The position numbers and the translations under genes are program-made. A model generated the notes under the pieces. The model saw only the letters and a list, made by a program, of their open reading frames with translations, had not been told where the DNA came from and ran no database searches. A stretch of DNA of 64,000 nucleotides, taken from positions 2,697,394 through 2,761,393 of the forward strand of contig JALMGJ010000026.1 of NCBI GenBank assembly GCA_023362775.1, in the 5' to 3' direction. Below, piece after piece: positions 54,840 through 64,000 of the stretch. Position 1 is the stretch's first letter, and every line of letters begins with the position of its first letter. The DNA is from Charina bottae (taxonomy: Eukaryota > Chordata > Lepidosauria > Squamata > Charinaidae).

Positions 54840-55380
54840 ACAGCGCGGGGAAAGGCTCCACCTCCTTCAGAACCGGCATGCCGTTTTCTTCAGCCGAGGG
54901 TGCGAGGGAAAGAAAAACAGGCGGAGGGAGGGAGGGAGGGAGGGAGGGAGGAGAAACCAGAGCGCGACCCCAAAATTCCGAAGGCGCCCCTCTCATCTCT
55001 TACTAGCTCTACCGGCGGGGACAACGATGTCGCGAGAGCTGGAGGTCGCAGTGCCCGCGGGACTTGCTTGCGCGGGTAGTTCCCAAGGCGGTCGAGGTCT
55101 CGCGAGGCTTGGGGTCCAAACGCTCGCGAGAACTGAGGGCGCGGTCTCGCGGGACTTGGCTGAGGGGGCAGCGGCGGCGGGCAGCCGGAACGCGATGGCG
55201 GCCGAGCGGGGCCGCTGGCGGCAGCAGTACCAGGACACGCAAGGGCGGCGGCGGAGGCGGCGGCAGCAGCACCAGCGACGCCTCGTGCTCCAGGCCGGGC
55301 TGAGGCGGCGGCCGAGCGGGGCGGGCCGGGCCTGGCGCGGCGGCAGGGGGTGCTGAGGGGCTTCAGGCCTGCCGGGCGCC
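54840..55380 (+). promoter_or_regulatory. SMG5: SMG5 CpG-island promoter with four TCTCGCGAGA-like motifs
   Basis: The island surrounds and precedes the SMG5 ATG. Four decamers each differ by one base from TCTCGCGAGA, at 55028-55037, 55098-55107, 55122-55131 and 55145-55154. This palindrome is known from TATA-less housekeeping promoters and is bound by BANP. The spacing here is about 20-70 bp. A (ggga)n repeat lies at about 54924-54950. Confidence 0.7.
55195..55356 (+). other. Upstream ORF in the probable SMG5 leader
   Basis: A 53-codon frame starts at an ATG in strong context (G at -3 and +4, gcgatgg) and stops 24 bases before the SMG5 ATG. It is Arg/Gln rich with no recognisable function. 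An in-frame earlier ATG lies at 55027. It matters only if transcription starts upstream of 55195. Confidence 0.45.
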
Positions 55381-58300
55381 ATGAGCCAGGGCAGCGGCGG
55401 CGGCGGCGGCGGCGGCGAGCCGGAGGCCAAAGCCCTCCACACCAAGAGGCTCTACCGGTGAGCGAACGGCGAGGCGGGAGGATGTGCGTCCGCCTCTTGC
55501 CCCCATCGTCCCCTGCAGGCGCGGAGTGGCCATGCGGCACTGCAGATCCCATCATCCCCGCAGGCGAGGAAGGCGGGCGCGTGGTATACACCCCGAGCCA
55601 GCCAGTGGGGGATAAAGTCCTCATCGCCCCTTCTTGGCCCGGATGTGGCCATGCGGGGCTTCCACACCCTTTATCCTCCGCAGGCATGGAACGAGGGCGC
55701 ATGGGAACCCCCCGTCGCCCTCTAGCCAGCAAAGAGCGGGCTACAGCCCGTATCGTCCCCAGTTGGAGAGTGCGACTACGTCCCCCATTATCCTCAGCCG
55801 GCATGGTATACTGCCTTCTTGGATTACAGCTCCCGTTGTCTCCAGCCACCACGAAATGCGGCTATTTAGGGCTGCAGTGACGGTCCCCAGGAGTCGCAGC
55901 CAGCAAGACACGTGGCCTTGTGAAACTAACTCCCTATTGCCTCCAGTCAGCGAGGCAGTCAACAACCCTCTTTTACCTCTTCTCTGTCCCCAAAATCAGC
56001 AGCTGAATTTTGTCCTTTTTGCCACAGCCCTTGTGAAGGGTTGAAAGGATAATTGGACTGTCTTGGGACTCATCCCTACCTTTGTGTCCCATTTTATGCT
56101 GCTTATTAGCTTTCCCCTATCAGACACATCAAGAGTTTTTGCTCTCATCCCTAGTCAGTGATGGCAGTTGGAGTCTGACACTTTTAGAGGGCATCTGGAT
56201 TGGGGAGTCTGGAGGGCATGTTGCACAGGGGGTTTAGGAGGCTGGCAACCCACAGGCCAGTAACACACTTCTCCATAGATTTGCCAGTTTGCCATGCCTG
56301 GCTGCTACAACCAGCAACATAAATGCTTCCAGTGGCATAGACTCAGTGATTTTAATCAGGCAACTGAGAATCTTTCTCCCCCAATTCTATGGGGACTTCC
56401 CAGACACTGTTGGTAAGAGGTAGTTCCCAAGTTCTTTATACAGTTCCTCCAACTTCCTTCAAGTTAAAGAATTCTCTTTCTTCTGTGCCATCCAATAGCA
56501 CTCTCAATTTTGGTTGAGAGGATATTGTGCTCCCATTTTGCAGAGGGGTTTTAGAGCTATAAGTATCCCCCCCCCCCCGAAAGCACACACCAGGACAATA
56601 ATGTCAGGTCAAGGTTTAGACACTTGCCTCTCCCACCATCCCTTTCAAAGACCAGGCATTTGAATACAGTGCTTGTGAGGGTGACTTTGCAAAGGTCGCT
56701 TTTGATGCCTGGGGTTGAAGGTTCTGCATGGCACAGCCTGGATGGCTTGATCTGTCATCTTTCCTGCTTTTGGAATGCTTGTCGTTGGATTGCGGCCATA
56801 GAGCTTGGCAGATGGTGCCACTGTGAGGTCTTTTAATAGACCATGGCATCTGCCTTGCTTTCTGCCAGGGAGCAAACCCAGCAACCGTCTTCACATCCCA
56901 GAGAAGTGCTGCTTTAAAGTCTGCCAGGGGTGGTGGTGGAGGTCAGTGCCATTCAGAAGTGCTCCTTCTTTGGGAAGGCAAAGAATGGGGGCTTGGGACT
57001 GTAGCCTTTCCTCGATACTGGAAGCCAGCTTGTGGGATATCAGGGCTATTTTACAGTCCTGCAGCCATGCATTCCAGAAAGGTGGCTGTCCTAGATTCTG
57101 ACAGTAAAAGCCTGGGTCCCATTTTGCAATAAGCCACAATTGCACACTAAACCATAAATTGTGGTATACAAATTGCTATGGGTGAGTTCATGTGACATGT
57201 TAAGCTATAGATAGTCAAAGCATACAATGGCTTCACGTTATGTCCGAGTCCAACCGAAGGATTTCCAAGCAACAGTGTCTTCCTAACTTGAATGCGCCCT
57301 GTGCTTTTTGTAGAGCTGTGGTTGAAGCAGTGCATCGATTGGATCTCATTCTTGGAAACAAGGCAGCTTATCAAGAAGTATTTAAGCCGGAGAACATCAG
57401 CCTGAGAAACAAGTAAGAAAGTTGGGCCTTTCTTTATTTCATATTCTGTATTTCAACCAGCCTTGAAAGAACAGGATGCAGCAGTCTTACTCGAATGGAA
57501 CGGGTCTGGGTGAAAGATTGCTTGGAAAAACTGAGTTCCATGGAAATACGGGATATTATAAAAGAGCTTCATATTCCTGGGTGGTAAAACTAGCTTGCCA
57601 TTCATTCAGGGCAGAGCATTGCTCCTCTCTACGGCTAATTTTCCAGAGTTTGGCACCAGCGTAGCACAGAATATCGTTTGGAAGCAGCTTTATAGATAAG
57701 CAGCATAGTGATAGGGGTCTAGGGTCCCCTAGATGATCTTGGGTCTAGGCCCTGCTATGCAAATTGAGTGGCGTGGATGGAGGTGGAGGATTAGGGGCGT
57801 CTCCTGAGTTTTAGCAGAACTTACTCAGGAAACACTGCAGTTCTTAGTCTTCAAAAACCGGCGCTTGTTTATGAGCCAAGGGATCTTGGCGCTCATTTGC
57901 CACAGCAAGATCTGAGGTGCTTTTGGATCCTTCCCTTTAGACGTATATGATTAGGGCTAAAAAAGAGGTTTTCAGACCAACGGTAAGCAGCTTCTCTCCC
58001 TCCCTCCCTCACTCTTCCTCCTCGCCCCAGGCTCCGCGAACTGTGTGTAAAGCTGATGTTCCTGCACCCCGTGGACTATGGGAGGAAAGCAGAGGAACTG
58101 CTGTGGCGGAAAGTTTACTATGAAGTCATCCAGCTGATTAAAACGAATAAAAAGGCACGCTATACGTTCCGATACTTGGGTATAACCATGCACTCGGTCA
58201 GCGTCGATCCAGCTTGTGACCACAGCAGTAGTTCATACCCAGCTGTCAGTCTTAGTGGTTTGTTGTGCCCAGTAGTGGTTGTCACAGCCTTTCCCTTGCT

Positions 58301-61300
58301 GGTCCTTTGACTATCGTTCGTTTGGTCTGAAGAGCCAGAAAGCTATCCGGGTCTTCCCCTGACCTCGTGCCTTCTAGATACGTTGGGCTGGAAAGGCGTT
58401 GTTGCTCTTTTCTTTCGGTCTGACTTGCGCTAGGATGGCAACCTAGGATGGCTTGGGAGGCTTGCACAGCTGAAAGATTAAAAAAAAATAAAAATGTCAG
58501 AGAAAGGGGAGAAATGTTTCTGTGTGAAGAACCCTACAGTTCATTCAGTCTGGCACTTTGAAGCAGGACAGTTGAAGGATTATTACCTGGCTAGGTAATT
58601 TGGTTTTTGTCTCTTCCAATTAAGAGATTGTGGAATCGGTAATCAATGATTGATCTATTCCAACAAAGCGGAGAGTGCGTGGGTAAATCCGGGGTGCATA
58701 TATCCTTTACAGCAGGGCTTTCCAAACTGGGTGTCGCGACACAATACTGTGTCGCCCGGGGGCCCCAAGTGTGTCACGCAAGAACCCGGAAGCGCTGATG
58801 GCAAACCGCCACCACACGCAGCAGCGCGCGACTGGCGGCGGGCCATCAGTGCTTCCGGGTTCCAAGGCGCCGCCGCCGCCGCCGCCATCACATCGCGCAA
58901 AAACCCGAAAGTGCGGTGGTGGCAACCTAGAAGCGCCGCCGCCGGCTTGCGAAAAAGCCTCGGATCACCGCAAAAAAAAAAAAAAAAAAGTGACGGTGTG
59001 GGGGCACCCCAGGGTGGAAAATATCCACATCGATTAGCTGTGCAGCCGGTAGGCAGAGGCGCGCCTCCTCCCCGCCACACAGCTGATCGGCGCGGATATT
59101 TTCCACCCCTGGGTGCCCCCCCACCGTCACTTTTTGCGGTGATCCTGATCCGAGGCTTTTTTGCCTCGCAACCGCAGCTTTTCTTGGGAGAGGCAGGGCA
59201 GGGCAGGGCAGGGCCCAAGGCGGAAGCCAATTGCGTGGGGCGGGGGGGCGGGGTTTCCACCCGGGAGCCAATCGCATGGGCCGGGGGGCGGGGATCCCTG
59301 TTATTACTGTGTCGCGAAATGATGCATGTCTAAAAGGTGTGTCACCAACATGAAAAGTTTGGAAAGCTCTGCTTTACAGAATGAAAGATAATGGTTGAGT
59401 TTTAGCCCAGACTGTGCCAAAGCATATTTGTTTGCACTATGCAAAGCATCCACATCTCCCAGCAGTAAACTGCGGCTGGATTTTTCAGCAGTGATTTCAG
59501 CTCTTTCCCTGCATCGACTGAGCACGGCCAGGGATAACGCATGCATTGGGGTGTTCATAAAGTGAGCAAGCATGAGGTGGGCAGAAATGGAATTGCTTCC
59601 TGCTGAATTAATCTTTGGCTTGATCTCCTTTTGGGAAAGAAATCGTGAAAAGCTGGAGATACGCCCTAACTTTCTCTCTTGTTTCCCAACCCACAGCACA
59701 TTCACAGTCGGAGCACCCTAGAGTGCGCTTACCGTACTCACCTGATCGCGGGCATTGGGTTTTACCAGCACTTGCTTCTCTACATTCAGTCTCACTATCA
59801 GCTGGAGTTGCAGTGTTGCATTGACTGGACCCACGTTACAGATCCCCTGATAGGTCAGTACTTCGGCTGATGCGTCCTTTGAGGAAAGATTTTATCCTGC
59901 GCGAGGGCTGCTTGACCCATCTGGCCTGTTTATGTTTGGTGGTCATGAGAAGCACCCTTTGAATTTCTTTTCCTGAAGAAACATTTGGTTAAGTTTAAAC
60001 AACTTGAGCTCTACCTTCCTTAAAGACTGGATGGTCGTGTGTGAATTCACTTGTTCATTAAGAAGGAAGGTAGATGCCTTGCTTGGTGGGACCTATGTGT
60101 GAAAGAGAGATTGGTAGGAATCGCCTCATTTGTGGCCTAGATCCTCTGTAAACTACACATGCTTTAGCCATATGGACGTGCCAGTGCTTCAGTTTATGTT
60201 CCAGTCTGCGCTTGCTTTCCGTCCCTTCTTGGGGGAGACCTGTTTCATTTATTGTAGCCATAATTATACTTTGCAGATGCCCTAAAGTACTGCTTTCTCT
60301 TTTGTGCACTTGAGTAAAAGAAATAGTATTTAAACATTTCTCAGTGTATGGAAGTTCTTGAATAAGTGGTATAATGAAACATAGAGTTGAAATTGCGAGA
60401 TGGGCAGCTATATAAGTTGATATAGTAAAATATTTGGTAACCTGGGAAACATCTGAGGAGTGATTTTCAAGATGAGTTTTGAGAGGACACTGCAGGTGAT
60501 CTGTAGTATAGATACCTTTTTTTTTTTTTGAGGTGGCTAACATTTCAGGTGATTTTGGGGTTGGTGTTCAAAATCTCATGAGATTTGGTGTGTTCATTTA
60601 ATTCTTTAAGCATTTCTTTAAAATTAACTTTAATATGGGGATTCTACAGACATTGTCTTGGGGTTTAATGCATATTATCATGCTCTTGGTAAAAAAAAGT
60701 CCCTTGGTATTGGATTGCAGACCTCTGTTGAACCACAAAAAAATTTAATTGACAGCATAGCAATCCTCCTAAACTAGATGATTGGGAACTGGTAATCATT
60801 TTGTATGACATTTGGTTGGGTATTTAAGAATAATTTTGTATGACATTTGGTTGGGCATTTAAACTATGTCACACTGGCTTCTAATTTAATCAGTCTTTCC
60901 AAGTTGTTAGGTACAGCTTTAAAAAGGGGGGATCTGCCTTAGATTTTATAATTCTGTTTCTTATGCAGTTAACCTCAATTTTATTGTAATCATCTGAGAT
61001 TCCTCAACAGTTTATGTGAGATAGAAATTTCCAGATAAAAAATCGTCTTGGAAAAGGGTATAATCACAGCTTGATTTGTGATTAGATAACTGCTAACCAC
61101 ATTTGCACATATTCAGCTCTTGGCCGGTAGGAATCTGTAGGGCCGTTGCCCAGTGAAACATACTAAAAGACTAGTGTCCTTGGCAACCGTTGCTGTGAGT
61201 ATCTCACTGGCATTATGGTAGAATTGATGGAGTTCTTTTAACAATTTTCAGGCCCACGCGAAAGTTCTTCAGCTTTTGGCACCCTGGTTACACTTTAAAA

Positions 61301-63797
61301 ACTCGCCCAAATCTCTGTAAAAGCACATGACAGCGCAGGGAGTGAGTTATAAGCTCCCCAAAATGAGACATTGAAGCTCAAAGGGGCCCATTTTAAGAAA
61401 ACCTTTAGTGCAGCTTTTCCCAATCTGTTTTTCTTCCAGATGTGTTCCCATCAGTCTTCAATCTACAAAAATAAAAAAATATATTCTACAATCGGAACAA
61501 ATAGTTGTTGCTGATTTTGGCATGTTCACAGCCCTGGCAGTTAACATTATGACACAGTTATCTTAGGTCATAAATTATGGCATACAAACTGTGAAGTGTG
61601 CATTTACACAACTTGCTAAACCAAGCCACGGTTTCATGGTTGAATCCTATGTGTGAACCGCTCCTGTGCGAGGCCTGCTCCGTTCCCTTGTGGGGTTAAG
61701 GCTTTCTTTGGCTTTGCCCTTTTGCTGTTCCAGGCTTAAGATGCTCCCTGGCAATTTTGAAATGGGATATTGTGTATTTTGCAGGTGGGGGACACACAGC
61801 AAAAGTAGGCAAAGGTTCCTTGTGGGGGTAGACTGGTAATTATAGACAGGGAACCCTGGCTGTCTCGTTTTCCCAGCATCTTGCTCTAACACTGCGCCGC
61901 CTTATTGATGATCTCTTCCGCAGGTTGCAAGAAGCCAGTCTCTGCATCAGAGAAGGAGATGGACTGGGCTCAAATAGCCTGCCACCGGTGTCTGGTTTAT
62001 CTGGGGGATTTAGGTGAGAGCTGGTATGGATCAGCGAGAGAGCATTTTCCTGGGATAAAGTGAAAAATCCCGAGGCTTGGATTTATTTGACATCGGGAAA
62101 GACGATGTCTGGGTAGCAGGACATATTGATTGTAGTAATCCATGTTTGAAATAAGCCCTTAGGAACATTGATTTTGTTTTTCAACTGCATTTTGAAGACT
62201 AGGGAAACATTTGCTAGGTGCTCAGCTACATAAAGGCGTGGTGGCTCAGCGGGTAAGACGCCAGGCTTGTCGATCAGAAGATCGCAAGTTTGGAGGTTCA
62301 AATCCCTAGCCCCGCGTGACGGAGTGAGCTCCCGCACTCGCCCCAGCTCTTGCCAACCTAGCAGTTTGAAAGTATGCAAATGCATACTTTATGAATGAAT
62401 AGGTACCACTGCGGTGGGATGGTAACAGCGTTCCGCATGCGTCATGCCGGCCACATGACCGCGGAAGTGTCTTCAGACAACGCTGGCTCTTCGGCTAACA
62501 AACAGAGATGAGCACCGGCCCCTAGAGTCGGACACGACTGCACAAAAGTGCAGGGGGAACCTTTACCAGCTACGTAAAAGGGGTAGTATATATTTCTTTC
62601 AGTTGGGTGCCATAAAGCTTCTCTGTTTCATTCTTGCACGTAACTGAGTCCCTCATCTTAAGTATCATCTTAGGCGTATCATCTTAAGTGTGTTTCTTAA
62701 GGCTCTTGTATGTCTTTTGTTCCTTATCAGCTCGATACCAGAATGAATTGGCAGGTGTAGACACAGAATTGTTGGCTGAGAGGTTTTACTATCAAGCCCT
62801 TTCTGTCGCACCACAAATTGGTAAGTATTTAGTAGTCTTACATGCACATAATCACACACAGAGGTATGTATTTTGTAATTCATCACAAATAGAATGTGAG
62901 TTCTATTTGTTACAGCTTTATTTTTTTTCATTACAGCAAAGAAACCAGGGCAAACATATCAAACAAAATAACTCCAAAATTTGGCCATACTGCTCAAAAA
63001 TACTTCTTCATTTGGCCATATTTCTCTACTTTCTCAAAAAAAAAAATGTGATTCATATGTTGACAGCCCATATCAGCAGTCCTCTGCCGCAAACCAGGTA
63101 TAGCTGTCTCCTTCCAATCATGTAAATCTTTTGGCCATCACATTTCTTGAGGCGTTGATAGATCCTAGCTATTGGAAATATAGCCAAGAAGAATATACAC
63201 AACTATTTAATTTCCTTAATTCTCCAACAACAGGGCAATTGCAGTCAATACTTGTTAAACCTTCTTTTATGTGTCTGATAAACACAAAAAAGCTTCTCTG
63301 ATATTAACTTCATTGTCTGATCAAAAGAGACTAACTTGACATTTTTAAGGCAACCTTTCCATAAGAACAGAAAGTTCACGTTTGTTATCTCAAAGCTCAC
63401 GTAAATAATTAACACCAATTTTACCTAATTTCTTCAGCCTCTTTATGGGTTACTGGCTTTGGTGCCATACTAGACCTTTAGGACAGACTTGGGCATCGGG
63501 GTCTCATCCACGGCCTGGCCCAGTAAGTCCTGCTCCAAATGATATGGGCAGCTGTATAAATTTGACAAATAAATAAAATAAATGCAGAACCTTGTGCAGA
63601 GTGAAGAATCCCTTGTGATTGTGAAGAATAACTCGGAAGTGCACCAGACGTTTGTTTCTTTAGGTTGCTTAATAATAGCATGTAGCAAATAGCTTTGATT
63701 TCTGTCTTTTGGGGATAGGAATGCCTTTTAACCAGCTTGGGACCCTGGCTGGGAGTAAATACTACAATGTGGAAGCTACGTATTGCTACTTGCGCTG
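55381..63797 (+). CDS. SMG5: SMG5 nonsense-mediated mRNA decay factor, first 7 coding exons (3'-partial)
   Basis: SMG5 pairs with SMG7 to bind phosphorylated UPF1 and recruit decay and phosphatase activities. Exons: 55381-55457, 57314-57412, 58031-58154, 59697-59853, 61924-62013, 62731-62820, 63719-63797, giving 716 nt (238 codons plus 2 nt). The phase continues past the window. Encoded landmarks are LHTKRLYRAVVEAVHRLDL, PVDYGRKAEELLWRKVYYEV, HSRSTLECAYRTHL, QCCIDWTHVTDPL, MDWAQIACHRCLVYLGDL and FNQLGTLAGSKYYNVEA, the 14-3-3-like N-terminal domain and TPR repeats. The middle region and C-terminal PIN domain lie outside. The start is MSQG followed by Ser and seven Gly (GGC codons), where human has a non-repetitive PPTGESS. 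All introns are GT-AG except intron 3 (58155-59696), which begins GC. Confidence 0.96.
58031..58154 (+). CDS. SMG5: SMG5 exon 3, followed by a GC donor
   Basis: This exon ends ACG AAT AAA AAG and continues in frame to CAC ATT CAC at 59697, exactly matching conserved TNKKHIHSRS. The intron then begins gcacgc rather than gt. No gt in the right phase nearby would preserve the conserved protein. Confidence 0.9.
58713..59371. mobile_element. hAT-like element (cagggctttccaaac) with a large internal hairpin
   Basis: Perfect 8-bp duplication ctttacag (58705-58712 and 59372-59379). The interior has a long inverted repeat, about 58950-59035 against about 59085-59162 (aagcctcggatcaccgc... and its complement), plus a gccgcc tract and a poly-A run. 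The right end has the family motif gcgaaatgatgcatgtctaaaa. The 227-codon frame through it is an artefact. It lies in SMG5 intron 3. Confidence 0.82.
59854..61923 (+). other. SMG5 intron 4
   Basis: No repeat of clear identity, apart from a 35-bp tandem duplication at 60798-60862 and a decayed phrase near 61560-61660. Confidence 0.45.
60798..60862. repeat. Tandem duplication, 35-bp period
   Basis: The phrase attttgtatgacatttggtt...atttaa occurs twice, 35 bases apart, with one difference (gggtattt versus gggcattt). Confidence 0.8.
62235..62567 (+). mobile_element. Sauria SINE, full length
   Basis: A box (gtggctcagcggg), B box (ggttcaaatcc), body and tail are present. A 12-bp duplication cagctacRtaaa lies at 62223-62234 and 62568-62579 (11 of 12). 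A small atgcatactttatgaatgaat insertion-like variant lies at about 62377-62397. SMG5 intron 5. Confidence 0.88.
62821..63718 (+). other. SMG5 intron 6
   Basis: A/T-rich intron. Near 63535-63582 it has a decayed LINE tail (gatatgggcagctgtataaa...aaataaataaa). Otherwise nothing recognised. Confidence 0.5.
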
Positions 63798-64000
63798 GTA
63801 AGTATGTCTCCTACAGAAAAGAAAGAATGAATTTTTAAAAGGCAATTGCCTTTACTTAGGGCACCAAAAGCTCTATGTCCAGTGGAATATGCCTGCTGGA
63901 CATGAATGGCTACTATGCTGGTTTCTCTTTTCCAAATTATTATTAGGCTATGGCTTGTTGCAAAAGTTTAATCTTGGAACGTAGACATGAGGAGTTACAG
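63798..64000 (+). other. Start of SMG5 intron 7
   Basis: Intron sequence after the gtaagt donor at 63798. No exon before the window edge. Confidence 0.8.

Noticed and set aside
54890..55852. 320-codon open frame on the minus strand
   Set aside because: It lies across the SMG5 CpG island. High GC removes stop codons, the translation is low-complexity Pro/Arg/Ala, and it overlaps the well-supported SMG5 exon 1.
58650..59333. 227- and 201-codon frames on both strands
   Set aside because: They run through a GC-rich hAT-like element with inverted repeats. There is no domain, and both strands are open, which is a composition effect.

Overview
This is vertebrate nuclear DNA: intron-rich protein genes with CpG-island promoters, separated and interrupted by dense retroposons. 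The repeats point to a squamate reptile (lizard or snake). I see Sauria-type tRNA SINEs whose 3' end shares the agtcggacacgact motif with a Bov-B LINE tail, CR1 tails, and many palindromic hAT-like MITEs. I cannot name the species.

Four genes are present, in the order and relative orientation known from human 1q22. CCT3 (+, 13 coding exons, complete, 545 aa) encodes the gamma subunit of the TRiC/CCT chaperonin. GLMP (+, 6 exons, complete, 402 aa) encodes a heavily glycosylated lysosomal membrane protein. TMEM79 (-, 3 coding exons, complete, 383 aa) encodes mattrin. SMG5 (+, first 7 coding exons, about 238 codons, running off the right edge) encodes a nonsense-mediated-decay factor. CCT3 and GLMP are tandem, GLMP and TMEM79 converge, and TMEM79 and SMG5 diverge. 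The genes share synteny, not a pathway.

Layout: 1-3.3 kb upstream DNA with two MITEs; 3.3-4.0 kb CCT3 CpG promoter; 4-18 kb CCT3; 18.2-19.6 kb spacer; 19.6-35.0 kb GLMP; 35-40.6 kb 3' flanks of GLMP and TMEM79 with solo LTRs and CR1; 40.6-44.1 kb TMEM79 coding exons; 44.1-49.3 kb its probable first intron, to a CpG island at about 49.0-49.3 kb; 49.3-54.9 kb repeat-rich spacer with two multi-level nests; 54.9-55.4 kb SMG5 CpG promoter; 55.4-64 kb SMG5.

No novel protein system is visible. The unusual material is non-coding. (1) One hAT-like family has eight copies; three carry 56/61-bp minisatellites, three carry interior fold-backs, and one carries a single unit. (2) Three unrelated fold-back or terminal families share a CTGANGA - stem - GAAACGT core resembling a hammerhead ribozyme, and two of them have 12-15 bp target-site duplications, which suggests Penelope-like retroelements. 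(3) Three Russian-doll insertion nests give a relative order of insertions. (4) Promoters carry ZNF143-, NRF1-, CLEAR/M-box- and TCTCGCGAGA-like motifs. (5) SMG5 has an apparent GC-AG intron and a strong-context uORF.
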